NCBI GenBank assembly: GCA_020435185.1
Contig: JAGRAA010000328.1
Coordinates: 1-6,066, forward strand
Source: Bdellovibrionales bacterium
GTDB lineage: Bacteria; Bdellovibrionota; Bdellovibrionia; Bdellovibrionales; UBA1609
Direction: 5' to 3'
Length of the DNA: 6,066 nucleotides
Below are positions 1 through 5,613 of the stretch, one piece after another (the stretch's first letter is position 1; each line of letters opens with the position of its first letter). The notes under the pieces were generated by a model. That model ran no database searches. It was not told the DNA's origin and worked only from the letters and a program-made list of their open reading frames with translations. The translations under genes were made by a program, and so were the position numbers.

Positions 1-1
1 A

Positions 2-148
2 GAAGAAAAACTTATTTTGAGAAAAATTGAATTGAATGAGCCAGAGAAAGACCTTGTAAAAATAGAACGACATTCTTACTGGATAAGCCTGTTTATGTAT
101 TATGGACTTATTGTTTCGTTTGTTTTCATTTTTCTTAAAATAAAATAA
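2..148 (+). CDS. C-terminal fragment of a protein with a terminal membrane helix (5' end outside window)
   Basis: The reading frame is open from the left edge and gives 48 residues before a TAA stop. The first ~24 residues are charged and rich in Glu, Lys and Leu. They are followed by an aromatic and hydrophobic stretch (about residues 26-46, rich in Tyr, Phe, Ile and Val) that would form one transmembrane helix, and the protein ends in Lys-Ile-Lys. This could be a C-terminal tail anchor or the last helix of a larger membrane protein. The stop codon sits directly before the hairpin at 150-175, as expected for the end of a transcription unit, which supports a real gene. The family cannot be recognised from this fragment. 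Confidence 0.55.
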   Translation, partial: EEKLILRKIELNEPEKDLVKIERHSYWISLFMYYGLIVSFVFIFLKIK

Positions 149-149
149 A

Positions 150-175
150 AAAAGCCATTCTTGCGAATGGCTTTT
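150..175 (-). terminator. Rho-independent terminator shared by convergent genes, stronger on the minus strand
   Basis: An 11-bp perfect stem (150-160 pairing with 165-175; core AGCCATTC/GAATGGCT) closes a TTGC loop. Read on the minus strand it is followed by seven T, an A and four more T, a classical U-tract, 28 nt past the lipoprotein stop codon. Read on the plus strand only the four T inside the stem follow, but the hairpin begins 2 nt after the stop of the left-edge gene, so it probably serves both genes. Confidence 0.88.
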
Positions 176-203
176 CGGACATCTTTGATTTCACAAAAGT
201 ACA

Positions 204-1031
204 TTAAAGGGCTGTTTTCATACCTTCTTCAAGATCTGGATCAATAGTAGCCTGTTGTTCAGCGCTTTCTTCCACTACTTTTTCCTCAGAAGGAGCTTCT
301 TCTATGGCTTCAGTCGTTTCTTTTTCAGCTTTTTCTTCCTCTAATTTTCGAACCTCTCGTTTTGCTGTATCGATGATGTCTTGTATGCCTCCGCATCTTT
401 CTTGTATTCGGCTAAATTGTGCCTTAACTTTATCCGATGCTTTTTCTACAGCTCCCCTTTGATCTCCTGAAAGGATTAGAAGATCTGTTTCAACCATTTC
501 CTCGGTGGAGGAGATAAAGCTATTTACATCTAGGTTAGCTTTTTCTAATTGTAAAACAGCGGTGATGTTAGCGCTGAGTTCAATGAGGCTTTTTTTGTAG
601 TAGTCAAACTTAATTCCTTTTTCTTTTCCTTTGTTGTCTACTCCTGCCCAGAATGCTTTTTTGGCTGCATCAAGAACATCTGTATAAGATTTTTTATTTT
701 CAGACTTTTCGATAGGAATATATTGGGCGATAAAATCAGCGCGCTCTTCGTCACAGATAACGTTGCCCATTTCGTCTATATTGGCCAGTCTTAGTATGGT
801 GAGGATATTTTTAGAAACCTCTTCGTTGATTTGTTTTTGCTCTTCTTCTTTTTGGGCGGCCTCTTGTTCTGTTTTTGATAACTCAGCTTTTTGAGGAGCT
901 ATAGCTTGCTCTGCTTGAGCTGACCCGTCTGAGGTTTTAGCTGTATTTTTATGGAATTTAGAGTTTCCACAAGCTGTAAGAAAAGCCGACGTAGCTAGCG
1001 CGACTATAATTCCTTGAATAAGTTTCTTCAT
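204..1031 (-). CDS. Predicted lipoprotein of unknown function, Glu/Lys-rich
   Basis: The protein has 275 residues and begins with a lipoprotein signal peptide: Lys2-Lys3, a hydrophobic stretch (4-18) and the lipobox Leu-Thr-Ala-Cys with Cys21 as the lipidated residue. Gly22 follows, so there is no Asp inner-membrane retention signal by the E. coli rule, and an outer-membrane anchor is likely. Residues ~22-75 are a polar Ala/Gln/Glu/Lys linker, and ~76-225 look like a helical folded domain. The tail, ~226-262, is Glu/Lys/Ala-rich and low in complexity, probably coiled or disordered. Outside the signal peptide there are only two cysteines, Cys93 and Cys213, which could form a disulfide in the periplasm. 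The ATG is preceded by AAAGGA (complement of 1041-1046) and the gene ends in the terminator at 150-175, so it looks monocistronic. No convincing promoter is seen; an AT-rich stretch (complement of about 1055-1072) contains TATAAA without a good -35 partner. I do not recognise a family. Confidence 0.85.
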   Translation of the reverse strand: MKKLIQGIIVALATSAFLTACGNSKFHKNTAKTSDGSAQAEQAIAPQKAELSKTEQEAAQKEEEQKQINEEVSKNILTILRLANIDEMGNVICDEERADFIAQYIPIEKSENKKSYTDVLDAAKKAFWAGVDNKGKEKGIKFDYYKKSLIELSANITAVLQLEKANLDVNSFISSTEEMVETDLLILSGDQRGAVEKASDKVKAQFSRIQERCGGIQDIIDTAKREVRKLEEEKAEKETTEAIEEAPSEEKVVEESAEQQATIDPDLEEGMKTAL

Positions 1032-1218
1032 GTTCGGACGTCCTTTGTTATTTAGGTTATTAATTTATATGCCTTCAAAACTTTAAGATCTCATAAAGCA
1101 AAGGCCGGGCCATAATGAGGGGGAAATTATAGCAAAAGAAAAGATTAGTAATTACAGTGAATTAGAGTGGTCGTTCGATAGCCTAAGGCTCATCAGCGTT
1201 GAAAATAAAAAAACATCC

Positions 1219-1246
1219 TTGTGATATTTTCAAAACTCGTTACAAT
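1219..1246 (+). promoter_or_regulatory. Putative housekeeping-type promoter of the M20 hydrolase gene
   Basis: TTGTGA (1219-1224, four of six matches to TTGACA) and TACAAT (1241-1246, five of six matches to TATAAT) are separated by 16 bp. Transcription would start near 1252-1254, giving a leader of about 25 nt that still contains the ribosome binding site. A second -10-like sequence, TATAAG at 1254-1259, has no good -35 and would start transcription almost on the ribosome binding site, so it is less likely. Confidence 0.5.
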
Positions 1247-1266
1247 TTTCGCGTATAAGATAACTT

Positions 1267-1272
1267 AGGGAG
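1267..1272 (+). promoter_or_regulatory. Ribosome binding site supporting a TTG start
   Basis: AGGGAG lies 5 nt upstream of the TTG at 1278. It fixes this TTG as the start, because translation from here includes a complete signal peptide. Confidence 0.7.
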
Positions 1273-1277
1273 ATTAC

Positions 1278-2666
1278 TTGAGAATTTTATTTTTATTAAG
1301 TTTCATTTGGCAGCTTGGGGTCAATTTTTTGTATGCTGACGAAGAACACGATCTGAAAGCCATTCAAAGTCTACAGAAAGCGATTCGATTTCAAACGGTT
1401 TCTCATGATCATAGTCAAATGGCTTATGATGAGTTTAATGCGTTTTTAAATTATCTGAAAGAGACTTATCCAACGGTTTTTTCTCATTATAAAGGGGAGG
1501 TGGTGGAGGGGTATAGCTTACTGTTGATTCCTTTGAAAGTCGAAGCTCACTTTAAGAATTACTTGTTTTTAGCACATTATGATGTTGTTCCTATCTCTGC
1601 TCCAAAAAATTGGACGGTTTCGCCCTTCGCCGGAGAAATCAAAGATGGATTTCTATATGGACGTGGTGCTTTGGATGACAAAGCGAGTTTGATAGCATGT
1701 CTTGAGGCCATGGAAGCAATGTTAAAGAACTCTCATCCGGTTGGGGCCAATGTATACTTTGCATTTGGGCATGATGAAGAAGTTGCTGGCAATGGAGCTC
1801 GAGCTATGGCCGCGAGATTGAAAGATTTAGGTTTATTCTTTGATTTAGTTTTAGATGAGGGGGGAGCTATTGTTGAGGGAAGTAAATTAAAAGTTTCGGG
1901 AAATCTTGCAATGGTTGGCGTGGCCGAAAAGGGTTTTATGGTTCTTAAATTGTCAGCGAATGAGATGGGGGGGCATTCTAGTATGCCTCCAGAAGAGACA
2001 AGTATCGAGGTTTTAGCAAAGGCTGTCGCAAAGGCGCATGCCGTTGATTTTTCGACTCATCTTACGGACCCAGTGTTACAAATGCTTGAAAACTTAGGTT
2101 TGCAGACTGAAAATCCTTTTAAAGCTTTTTTTCTAAAAAATGCAAAATGGTTTAAGCCCATAATTACTTTTATTTTAGATAATAATAAAGACACTCGTCC
2201 AATGATAAAAACGGTCAAAGCCACCACTCGTATATTGGGAGGTAATAAAGTCAATCAGCTTCCTCAGAGTGCTCAAGCTTTTATTATGTTTAGAACATTA
2301 CCAGACGAGGATATTCATCAAATCAAAAATAGAATAGAGAGTGTTATTGGTGATACCAGAGTAACAGTTGAAATAATGCCCGGTTACTCTAATCCAAAAC
2401 AGGTGTCTCGACTTGACACTGAGAGTGGTAAAAAATTGATTTCATCCATTAAGAAGATTTATCCTGATGTTCGGGTTTTACCCTATTTAACTATGGCAGG
2501 GACAGATTCAAGAAGTTATGCCGAAATTTCAAAGGCGACGTATAGGATAAATCCCATTGAGATTTACGGTAAGGATCTTTCTTCAATTCACGGACATGAT
2601 GAAAGAATTAAGCTTTCTAGCTTTTTGAATTTTATAAAGTTCTATAAATACATGTTTGGACCATAA
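1278..2666 (+). CDS. Secreted M20-family metallo-hydrolase, PM20D1/carboxypeptidase S-like
   Basis: The protein has 462 residues and starts at TTG. Residues 1-20 form a signal peptide ending Leu-Tyr-Ala before Asp21, so the mature enzyme is predicted to be exported. The dinuclear-zinc M20 motifs are complete. They are His100 and Asp102 in HYDVVP, the bridging Asp133 in GRGALDDK, the catalytic-base/ligand pair Glu167-Glu168 in GHDEE, an acidic ligand at Asp193-Glu194 in DEGG, and His438 in the C-terminal IHGHDE. The GGHSS motif (His233) marks the inserted lid/dimerisation domain, about 215-335. The motif order, the GTDSR element (408-412) and the IHG ending resemble eukaryotic PM20D1 and yeast carboxypeptidase S more than DapE or ArgE. 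Those relatives hydrolyse or form N-acyl amino acids, or cleave C-terminal residues; the substrate here is unknown. Likely roles are scavenging of peptides or N-acyl amino acids. The length is normal (~460-500) and nothing is missing. It is monocistronic and ends against the convergent DUF420-like gene. Confidence 0.9.
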   Translation: MRILFLLSFIWQLGVNFLYADEEHDLKAIQSLQKAIRFQTVSHDHSQMAYDEFNAFLNYLKETYPTVFSHYKGEVVEGYSLLLIPLKVEAHFKNYLFLAHYDVVPISAPKNWTVSPFAGEIKDGFLYGRGALDDKASLIACLEAMEAMLKNSHPVGANVYFAFGHDEEVAGNGARAMAARLKDLGLFFDLVLDEGGAIVEGSKLKVSGNLAMVGVAEKGFMVLKLSANEMGGHSSMPPEETSIEVLAKAVAKAHAVDFSTHLTDPVLQMLENLGLQTENPFKAFFLKNAKWFKPIITFILDNNKDTRPMIKTVKATTRILGGNKVNQLPQSAQAFIMFRTLPDEDIHQIKNRIESVIGDTRVTVEIMPGYSNPKQVSRLDTESGKKLISSIKKIYPDVRVLPYLTMAGTDSRSYAEISKATYRINPIEIYGKDLSSIHGHDERIKLSSFLNFIKFYKYMFGP

Positions 2667-2748
2667 ACTGGCTCACAAATGTGATGACTGTTCCTTGGCC
2701 AATTCTTAGAGTTACAGCAGATTAACAACATTTAGGGAGGCCAGTTTA
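2664..2748. repeat. Long-spaced inverted repeat enclosing the convergent intergenic spacer
   Basis: TAAACTGGC (2664-2672) and GCCAGTTTA (2740-2748) are a perfect 9-bp inverted pair 67 bp apart. Each arm begins with the TAA stop codon of one of the two convergent genes, so both messages end in the same nine bases. Inside lie a small hairpin TCACA-AA-TGTGA (2673-2684), the palindrome TTGGCCAA (2695-2702) and a weak GTTA/TAAC stem (2711-2726). On the plus strand the right arm is followed, after AGGG, by five T. It may be a multibranched bidirectional terminator, a remnant of a small inverted-repeat element, or chance. No target-site duplication is visible. Confidence 0.5.
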
Positions 2749-3246
2749 AGGGTTTTTCACCAACAAAGAGAACATAAGTAAAAATCCTAAAGATCTAAAG
2801 GCAAATGCGATTAGCCCTACTCTCATATGCTGGTTTTTAATTCTTTTTGGATCACCAATGTTTTTAAGCCGCTTTCGTCCCAATATAAAAACGGGTATAT
2901 AAAGTACCACGGCGGCTGTAGAGCAATAAATATGGGCTTGTTGCCAGCCATTTAAAGAAAATTTTAATGTTGTTTCAATCGCTCCTCTTAGGACTTCTAA
3001 GACAAGAACCAAAGAGATATCTAACCCCATACCGGCCATCATCAATCGAGCATGCTTAACTCGATCTTCTTTTCGAATTAAAAGTCCTGATACAAGTAAG
3101 AAATAGGCTATGCTAGCGATCATCATATAAGGGGTTGTGAAATATCCTATGAGAATGGCCAAAAGTATTCCGGAAATCCAATATTTAATAGAATGACCAT
3201 AGAAGCAAAGTGAAAAGCTAGATTTTTTGGATAATGTTTCCGACAT
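2746..3246 (-). CDS. Small multi-pass membrane protein, DUF420-like (CtaM/YozB type)
   Basis: The protein has 166 residues. A short soluble N-terminus (1-20) is followed by about five hydrophobic segments: ~22-38, 40-57, 68-88, 105-123 and 142-162. Three histidines sit at helix boundaries: His65 in KHARLMM, His105 in AHIYC and His140 in QHMRVG. Each comes before a helix, and the 105-123 helix ends in the basic GRKRLK. This spacing (HxRLM, then a helix starting with His, then a basic loop, then HxRxG) resembles the DUF420 family, which includes the CtaM/YozB proteins linked to assembly or function of haem-copper terminal oxidases. A role in respiration or haem handling is therefore an inference, and other His-containing four/five-helix families are possible. 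The ATG has AAGGA about 7 nt upstream. The gene lies 89 bp downstream of the HD protein gene on the same strand with no clear terminator between, so read-through from the signalling cassette is possible. Confidence 0.72.
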   Translation of the reverse strand: MSETLSKKSSFSLCFYGHSIKYWISGILLAILIGYFTTPYMMIASIAYFLLVSGLLIRKEDRVKHARLMMAGMGLDISLVLVLEVLRGAIETTLKFSLNGWQQAHIYCSTAAVVLYIPVFILGRKRLKNIGDPKRIKNQHMRVGLIAFAFRSLGFLLMFSLLVKNP

Positions 3247-3335
3247 AATGTTTCCTTTTTCATGTCTTTTGAAAGTTCACAAAAATATTTGATAGATTGA
3301 TGATAGTCTAGTTATTTTTAAGTTTATTCAAAAAA

Positions 3336-4691
3336 CTAATTTTTAGGTAAAAGCTTTTTTACTTGGCCAATCAATACTGGACTAACAATTCTTTGCTGAG
3401 CGATGTGGTCGATCGCTTGGATAGGCGTAAGTGATTGTTTTCCTTCTTCTAATGAGGTCAAATAAACAAACCTGTCTGCAAGCGCTAAAATTTGTGCTTC
3501 AACGGTCATTCGGTCTCCAATAATATTTCCAGGAAATCCTTTGCCATCATATTGCTCATGGTGTTGGAGGATTGCTTTTTCTGCTTCTGGAGAGATGATC
3601 ATTTTTTGCGTTTTTATGATATTCACAGAAATCCTCGGATGATCTAAATAGATTTGTCTGTATTCTTCAGGGATTTCTGCTGTTGGTAAATTTTTGTATT
3701 CTTCGGGAAAATCAGACAAAGCAACATCATGTAGGAAGCCTGCTATTGCTATGTCGGTGGCATTAGGTAAACCCATGCCAATGGCAAATAATCCAGCCAC
3801 AGTGGATACATTGCTAGAATGATTATAGCCTCCAATTGATCCGCCCATTGTTCCTAAGAGTTGATTGTACCAGTTTGTATCGCTACTGCCGGTAATATAT
3901 GTGGATACAATATTTTTGCAATTTTCGAGCATTTCCCGACCTGAGTTAAAGTCTTTAGACTGGTCTGCTTCAAAAATTCCAATAAAAAGGCTTCGAATGG
4001 ATTCTTGTAATTTCTCTTCTCGCTCAGTTTGGGTAAGTGGTCCGGTTCCTGATGCTAAGTCTTTCAATTGCTCTGCCGTATAATCATAAAACTTGCCTAT
4101 GTCGCTGGCATGTATTTGTAAGTTTCCTTTGTTATGCTCTTTTAATTTTTCTAATTTCTTCGAAGAAAATATCTGGTCTTTGTTTGAAAACATCACATAT
4201 TTTTTATTCAAAGGGAGATAAACATAGGTGTCGAAACCCAATTTAGTATCTTCACTGAGGTCAACAATTTTAATGTTTTTAAACATACGCTTTTTTAGAA
4301 GTTCAGGATCGATAAATCCGACGATCTTATCTTTTAAAAGTTCTTTGTCTAATGGAAGCAAGAAAGCGTGATCAAAACCATTTTTTATCATAGTTTTATC
4401 AGAAAATAATGATTTGTCTGCAGTGATAAATAATCCAGGAGTTTTTGGACATTGATTGTTGAAGATTTGGGCCACTTCGTAGCAAAAAGGCAATCCAAGC
4501 AGAGGGCCACAGACCATAAAAGCATATTGACCGTCTTCATAGTTCTCAAAAGAGTCTTCAAATTCTTCTTTTTTTCGAACTTGTACGATCTCACATCGAT
4601 CTTCACCGATAGGTTCAATTATGGTAGTTAAAAGATCGTTATTGAAAGCAATAGCTAAGATTTTAACTTTTTGAGTTTCGTCCAAAGACAT
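3336..4691 (-). CDS. Degenerate receiver-like domain plus unconventional HD-GYP domain protein
   Basis: The protein has 451 residues and no signal peptide, so it is cytoplasmic. Residues ~8-130 have receiver-like periodicity, but the key positions are changed. The acidic pair is Ala15-Phe16, the phospho-Asp position falls at Cys61-Gly62, and the conserved Lys before Pro113 is Leu112; Thr90 remains. Residues ~140-212 resemble the small domain often found before HD-GYP domains. Residues ~285-450 are an HD-GYP domain: His291, His321-Asp322, His351, His377-His378-Glu379, then DGKGFP (382-387) and Asp406. The classical HDxGK reads HDVAL, so Lys becomes Leu325, and GYP is GFP. HD-GYP proteins hydrolyse cyclic di-GMP. 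The metal-binding histidines and aspartates are kept, so activity is possible but not certain, and it may instead act as a c-di-GMP sensor. It is the last gene of the kinase-STAS-CheX cassette, 8 bp after the CheX stop. Confidence 0.88.
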   Translation of the reverse strand: MSLDETQKVKILAIAFNNDLLTTIIEPIGEDRCEIVQVRKKEEFEDSFENYEDGQYAFMVCGPLLGLPFCYEVAQIFNNQCPKTPGLFITADKSLFSDKTMIKNGFDHAFLLPLDKELLKDKIVGFIDPELLKKRMFKNIKIVDLSEDTKLGFDTYVYLPLNKKYVMFSNKDQIFSSKKLEKLKEHNKGNLQIHASDIGKFYDYTAEQLKDLASGTGPLTQTEREEKLQESIRSLFIGIFEADQSKDFNSGREMLENCKNIVSTYITGSSDTNWYNQLLGTMGGSIGGYNHSSNVSTVAGLFAIGMGLPNATDIAIAGFLHDVALSDFPEEYKNLPTAEIPEEYRQIYLDHPRISVNIIKTQKMIISPEAEKAILQHHEQYDGKGFPGNIIGDRMTVEAQILALADRFVYLTSLEEGKQSLTPIQAIDHIAQQRIVSPVLIGQVKKLLPKN

Positions 4692-4697
4692 GTGAAG

Positions 4698-4701
4698 TCC
4701 T
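4698..4701 (-). promoter_or_regulatory. Ribosome binding site overlapping the upstream stop codon
   Basis: On the minus strand the CheX-like gene ends TAG and continues GA, so AGGA overlaps the stop codon and lies 6 nt before the ATG of the HD protein gene. This arrangement predicts translational coupling and a linked ratio of the two proteins. Confidence 0.7.
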
Positions 4702-5203
4702 AATCTGGGTCAACTAAAATTTCTATAAAAAAGTTTCCAGCAGAGGACTCAAAGGGGAGTACAATAGCTGGATATTTACTACGGAATTGGACTTTGAGTT
4801 TTTCTCCAATAAGAACAGTAGGGATAGCTCTTTCTAATTTATAGCCTTTGGTTTGAAGTGCTGTTTTAGCGGTTCCAAAAATTATATTCAGTAATTCTCC
4901 AGCGCAGTCAGAAACCTCTTCATTAAGCTCTTGAGGAGTTTCATCGAGCATGCTTTCGTATATTTTAAAAAAAGTCTCTGAGTTAAAACAAAGAGCTATG
5001 CTTCCAGAAAACTGTTGGCAGGTTAAATTTATGATTCCGGCTATTTCTATTGAAGTAGGGTAATCATCCGTATTTTTCTTAATAAAAGCTTTGCTCGGAG
5101 TTATTTGAATATTTGCCTGAGTTTCAAGAGTTGTTTTTGCGGCGCCGATAAAAGGGTTTAAAAATTCACCGTCAACCTTAGGAGCTGCATTTTTTTCTGA
5201 CAC
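4700..5203 (-). CDS. CheX-like protein (CheC/CheX phosphatase family)
   Basis: The protein has 167 residues and is soluble. An N-terminal NPFIGAAKTTLE segment (16-27) matches the usual opening of CheX, a long first helix. A beta-rich middle (~51-75, IAGIINL then FSGSIALCF) follows. Next is the second helix with the catalytic signature Glu103-x-x-Asn106 in ELLNIIFGTAK, followed by Pro128 (AIPTVLIG), close to the ExxN-x22-P pattern of CheC/CheX/FliY phosphatases. The C-terminal strands (~136-165) complete the fold. CheX dimers remove phosphate from phospho-CheY or related receivers. Here the gene sits beside a kinase, a STAS protein and an HD-GYP-like protein rather than chemotaxis genes, so the target is probably a local or unlinked receiver. 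The start is GTG, supported by AAGGAT 6 nt upstream. CheX usually has a single active site per monomer, as here. Confidence 0.85.
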   Translation of the reverse strand: MSEKNAAPKVDGEFLNPFIGAAKTTLETQANIQITPSKAFIKKNTDDYPTSIEIAGIINLTCQQFSGSIALCFNSETFFKIYESMLDETPQELNEEVSDCAGELLNIIFGTAKTALQTKGYKLERAIPTVLIGEKLKVQFRSKYPAIVLPFESSAGNFFIEILVDPD

Positions 5204-5209
5204 AATGGG

Positions 5210-5215
5210 ATCCTT
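5210..5215 (-). promoter_or_regulatory. Ribosome binding site supporting a GTG start
   Basis: AAGGAT on the minus strand lies 6 nt before the GTG at 5203, and a second AAGGA follows immediately further upstream. There is no in-frame ATG near the start that would give a full CheX-like N-terminus, so GTG is preferred. Confidence 0.65.
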
Positions 5216-5229
5216 TCCTTTAAATCACA

Positions 5230-5568
5230 TTAAAATTTTACAAGTTTTTTAGCTTCATTCAAATGACTTACTGGGGAAAATACATTTTTTAGACCTTTTT
5301 GTACTATGTCATTTTCTAAATTTTTATTTAAGTTGATGGTGGCCATGACTTTTCCATTCTCCTTTAGCCTTCTATTGAATTGTGTGAGTATTCTAAAGAC
5401 TTCAGGCCGGATATTACGAACCTCTTTAAAGTCGAATAGATGAATGTTTGCCGGCGAGAGTTGCCACATCTTAATTTGCATTTCTAGTACCTTAACAATT
5501 TCTTCAGAATTTAGGTCTGGGCAAGAAATAATATTTAGATCTTCATGTTGTGCTGTCCGAAAACTCAA
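5230..5568 (-). CDS. STAS-domain protein lacking the phosphorylatable serine
   Basis: The protein has 112 residues and is a single STAS domain, the anti-sigma-factor antagonist fold. The central strand HLFDFKEV (43-50) matches the usual hydrophobic strand ending Asp-Leu-Ser-x-Val. It is followed by a helix with NRRLKENGK (65-73), the typical 'rrLkerGg' turn. A strand MATINL (75-80) and the final GLKNVF segment (92-97) match the 'sGLdrlF' ending. In classical members the loop after the first strand carries Asp-Ser-Ser-Gly, whose Ser is phosphorylated by an anti-sigma kinase. Here the equivalent positions read Arg54-Pro55-Glu56-Val57, so this switch is absent. The protein probably acts as a binding adaptor. 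It starts at TTG, supported by AAAGGA 6 nt upstream, and lies 45 bp after the kinase gene and 26 bp before the CheX-like gene. Confidence 0.78.
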   Translation of the reverse strand: MSFRTAQHEDLNIISCPDLNSEEIVKVLEMQIKMWQLSPANIHLFDFKEVRNIRPEVFRILTQFNRRLKENGKVMATINLNKNLENDIVQKGLKNVFSPVSHLNEAKKLVKF

Positions 5569-5574
5569 GGTGGT

Positions 5575-5580
5575 TCCTTT
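5575..5580 (-). promoter_or_regulatory. Ribosome binding site supporting a TTG start
   Basis: AAAGGA on the minus strand lies 6 nt before the TTG at 5568. No ATG lies near this position in the frame; the next methionine codon, at residue 30, would cut off the first STAS strand. Confidence 0.65.
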
Positions 5581-5613
5581 TATACAAAATTTATTTAGCG
5601 TGTAGATCCTAGC

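Larger units (their letters stand above)
1032..1277. other. Divergent intergenic region between the lipoprotein and M20 hydrolase genes
   Basis: This 246-bp non-coding spacer separates two genes transcribed away from each other. It holds the M20 promoter and ribosome binding site on the right and the lipoprotein ribosome binding site on the left. Small symmetric sequences are visible: GGACGTCC (1036-1043), which overlaps the lipoprotein ribosome binding site; GGCCGGGCC near 1104-1112, a GC-rich spot in otherwise AT-rich DNA; and AGCCT-A-AGGCT (1180-1190), about 30 bp upstream of the M20 -35 element. The last could be an operator, but it is short and unsupported by a second copy. No small gene with a ribosome binding site was found here. 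Confidence 0.6.

Noticed and set aside
2057..2254. A 65-codon open frame on the minus strand inside the M20 gene.
   Set aside because: It lies wholly inside a gene with all family motifs intact, and its translation shows no recognisable domain.
2673..2684. TCACA-AA-TGTGA as a CRP/FNR-type operator.
   Set aside because: The half-sites are in the reverse order and at the wrong spacing compared with TGTGA-N6-TCACA, and the site lies between two gene ends where no promoter is expected.
3290..3340. A possible terminator after the HD protein gene (TAGTT/AACTA pairing).
   Set aside because: The stem is only 5 bp with a large loop, and no T-run follows it on the minus strand.
3865..4246. Two overlapping plus-strand open frames opposite the HD protein gene.
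   Set aside because: They are antisense to a well-supported coding region and their translations show no recognisable features.
4388..4618. A 76-codon minus-strand frame overlapping the pseudo-receiver region in another frame, considered as a possible frameshifted piece of a true receiver.
   Set aside because: Its translation has no receiver motifs, and the main frame continues the receiver-like pattern without a break, so no frameshift is needed.
5581..5610. A promoter-like pair on the minus strand (TCTACA and TATAAA, 16-bp spacing) upstream of the STAS gene.
   Set aside because: Transcription would start at or just after the ribosome binding site of the STAS gene, so the message would lack it. 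The sequence is explained better as an AT-rich spacer in an operon.
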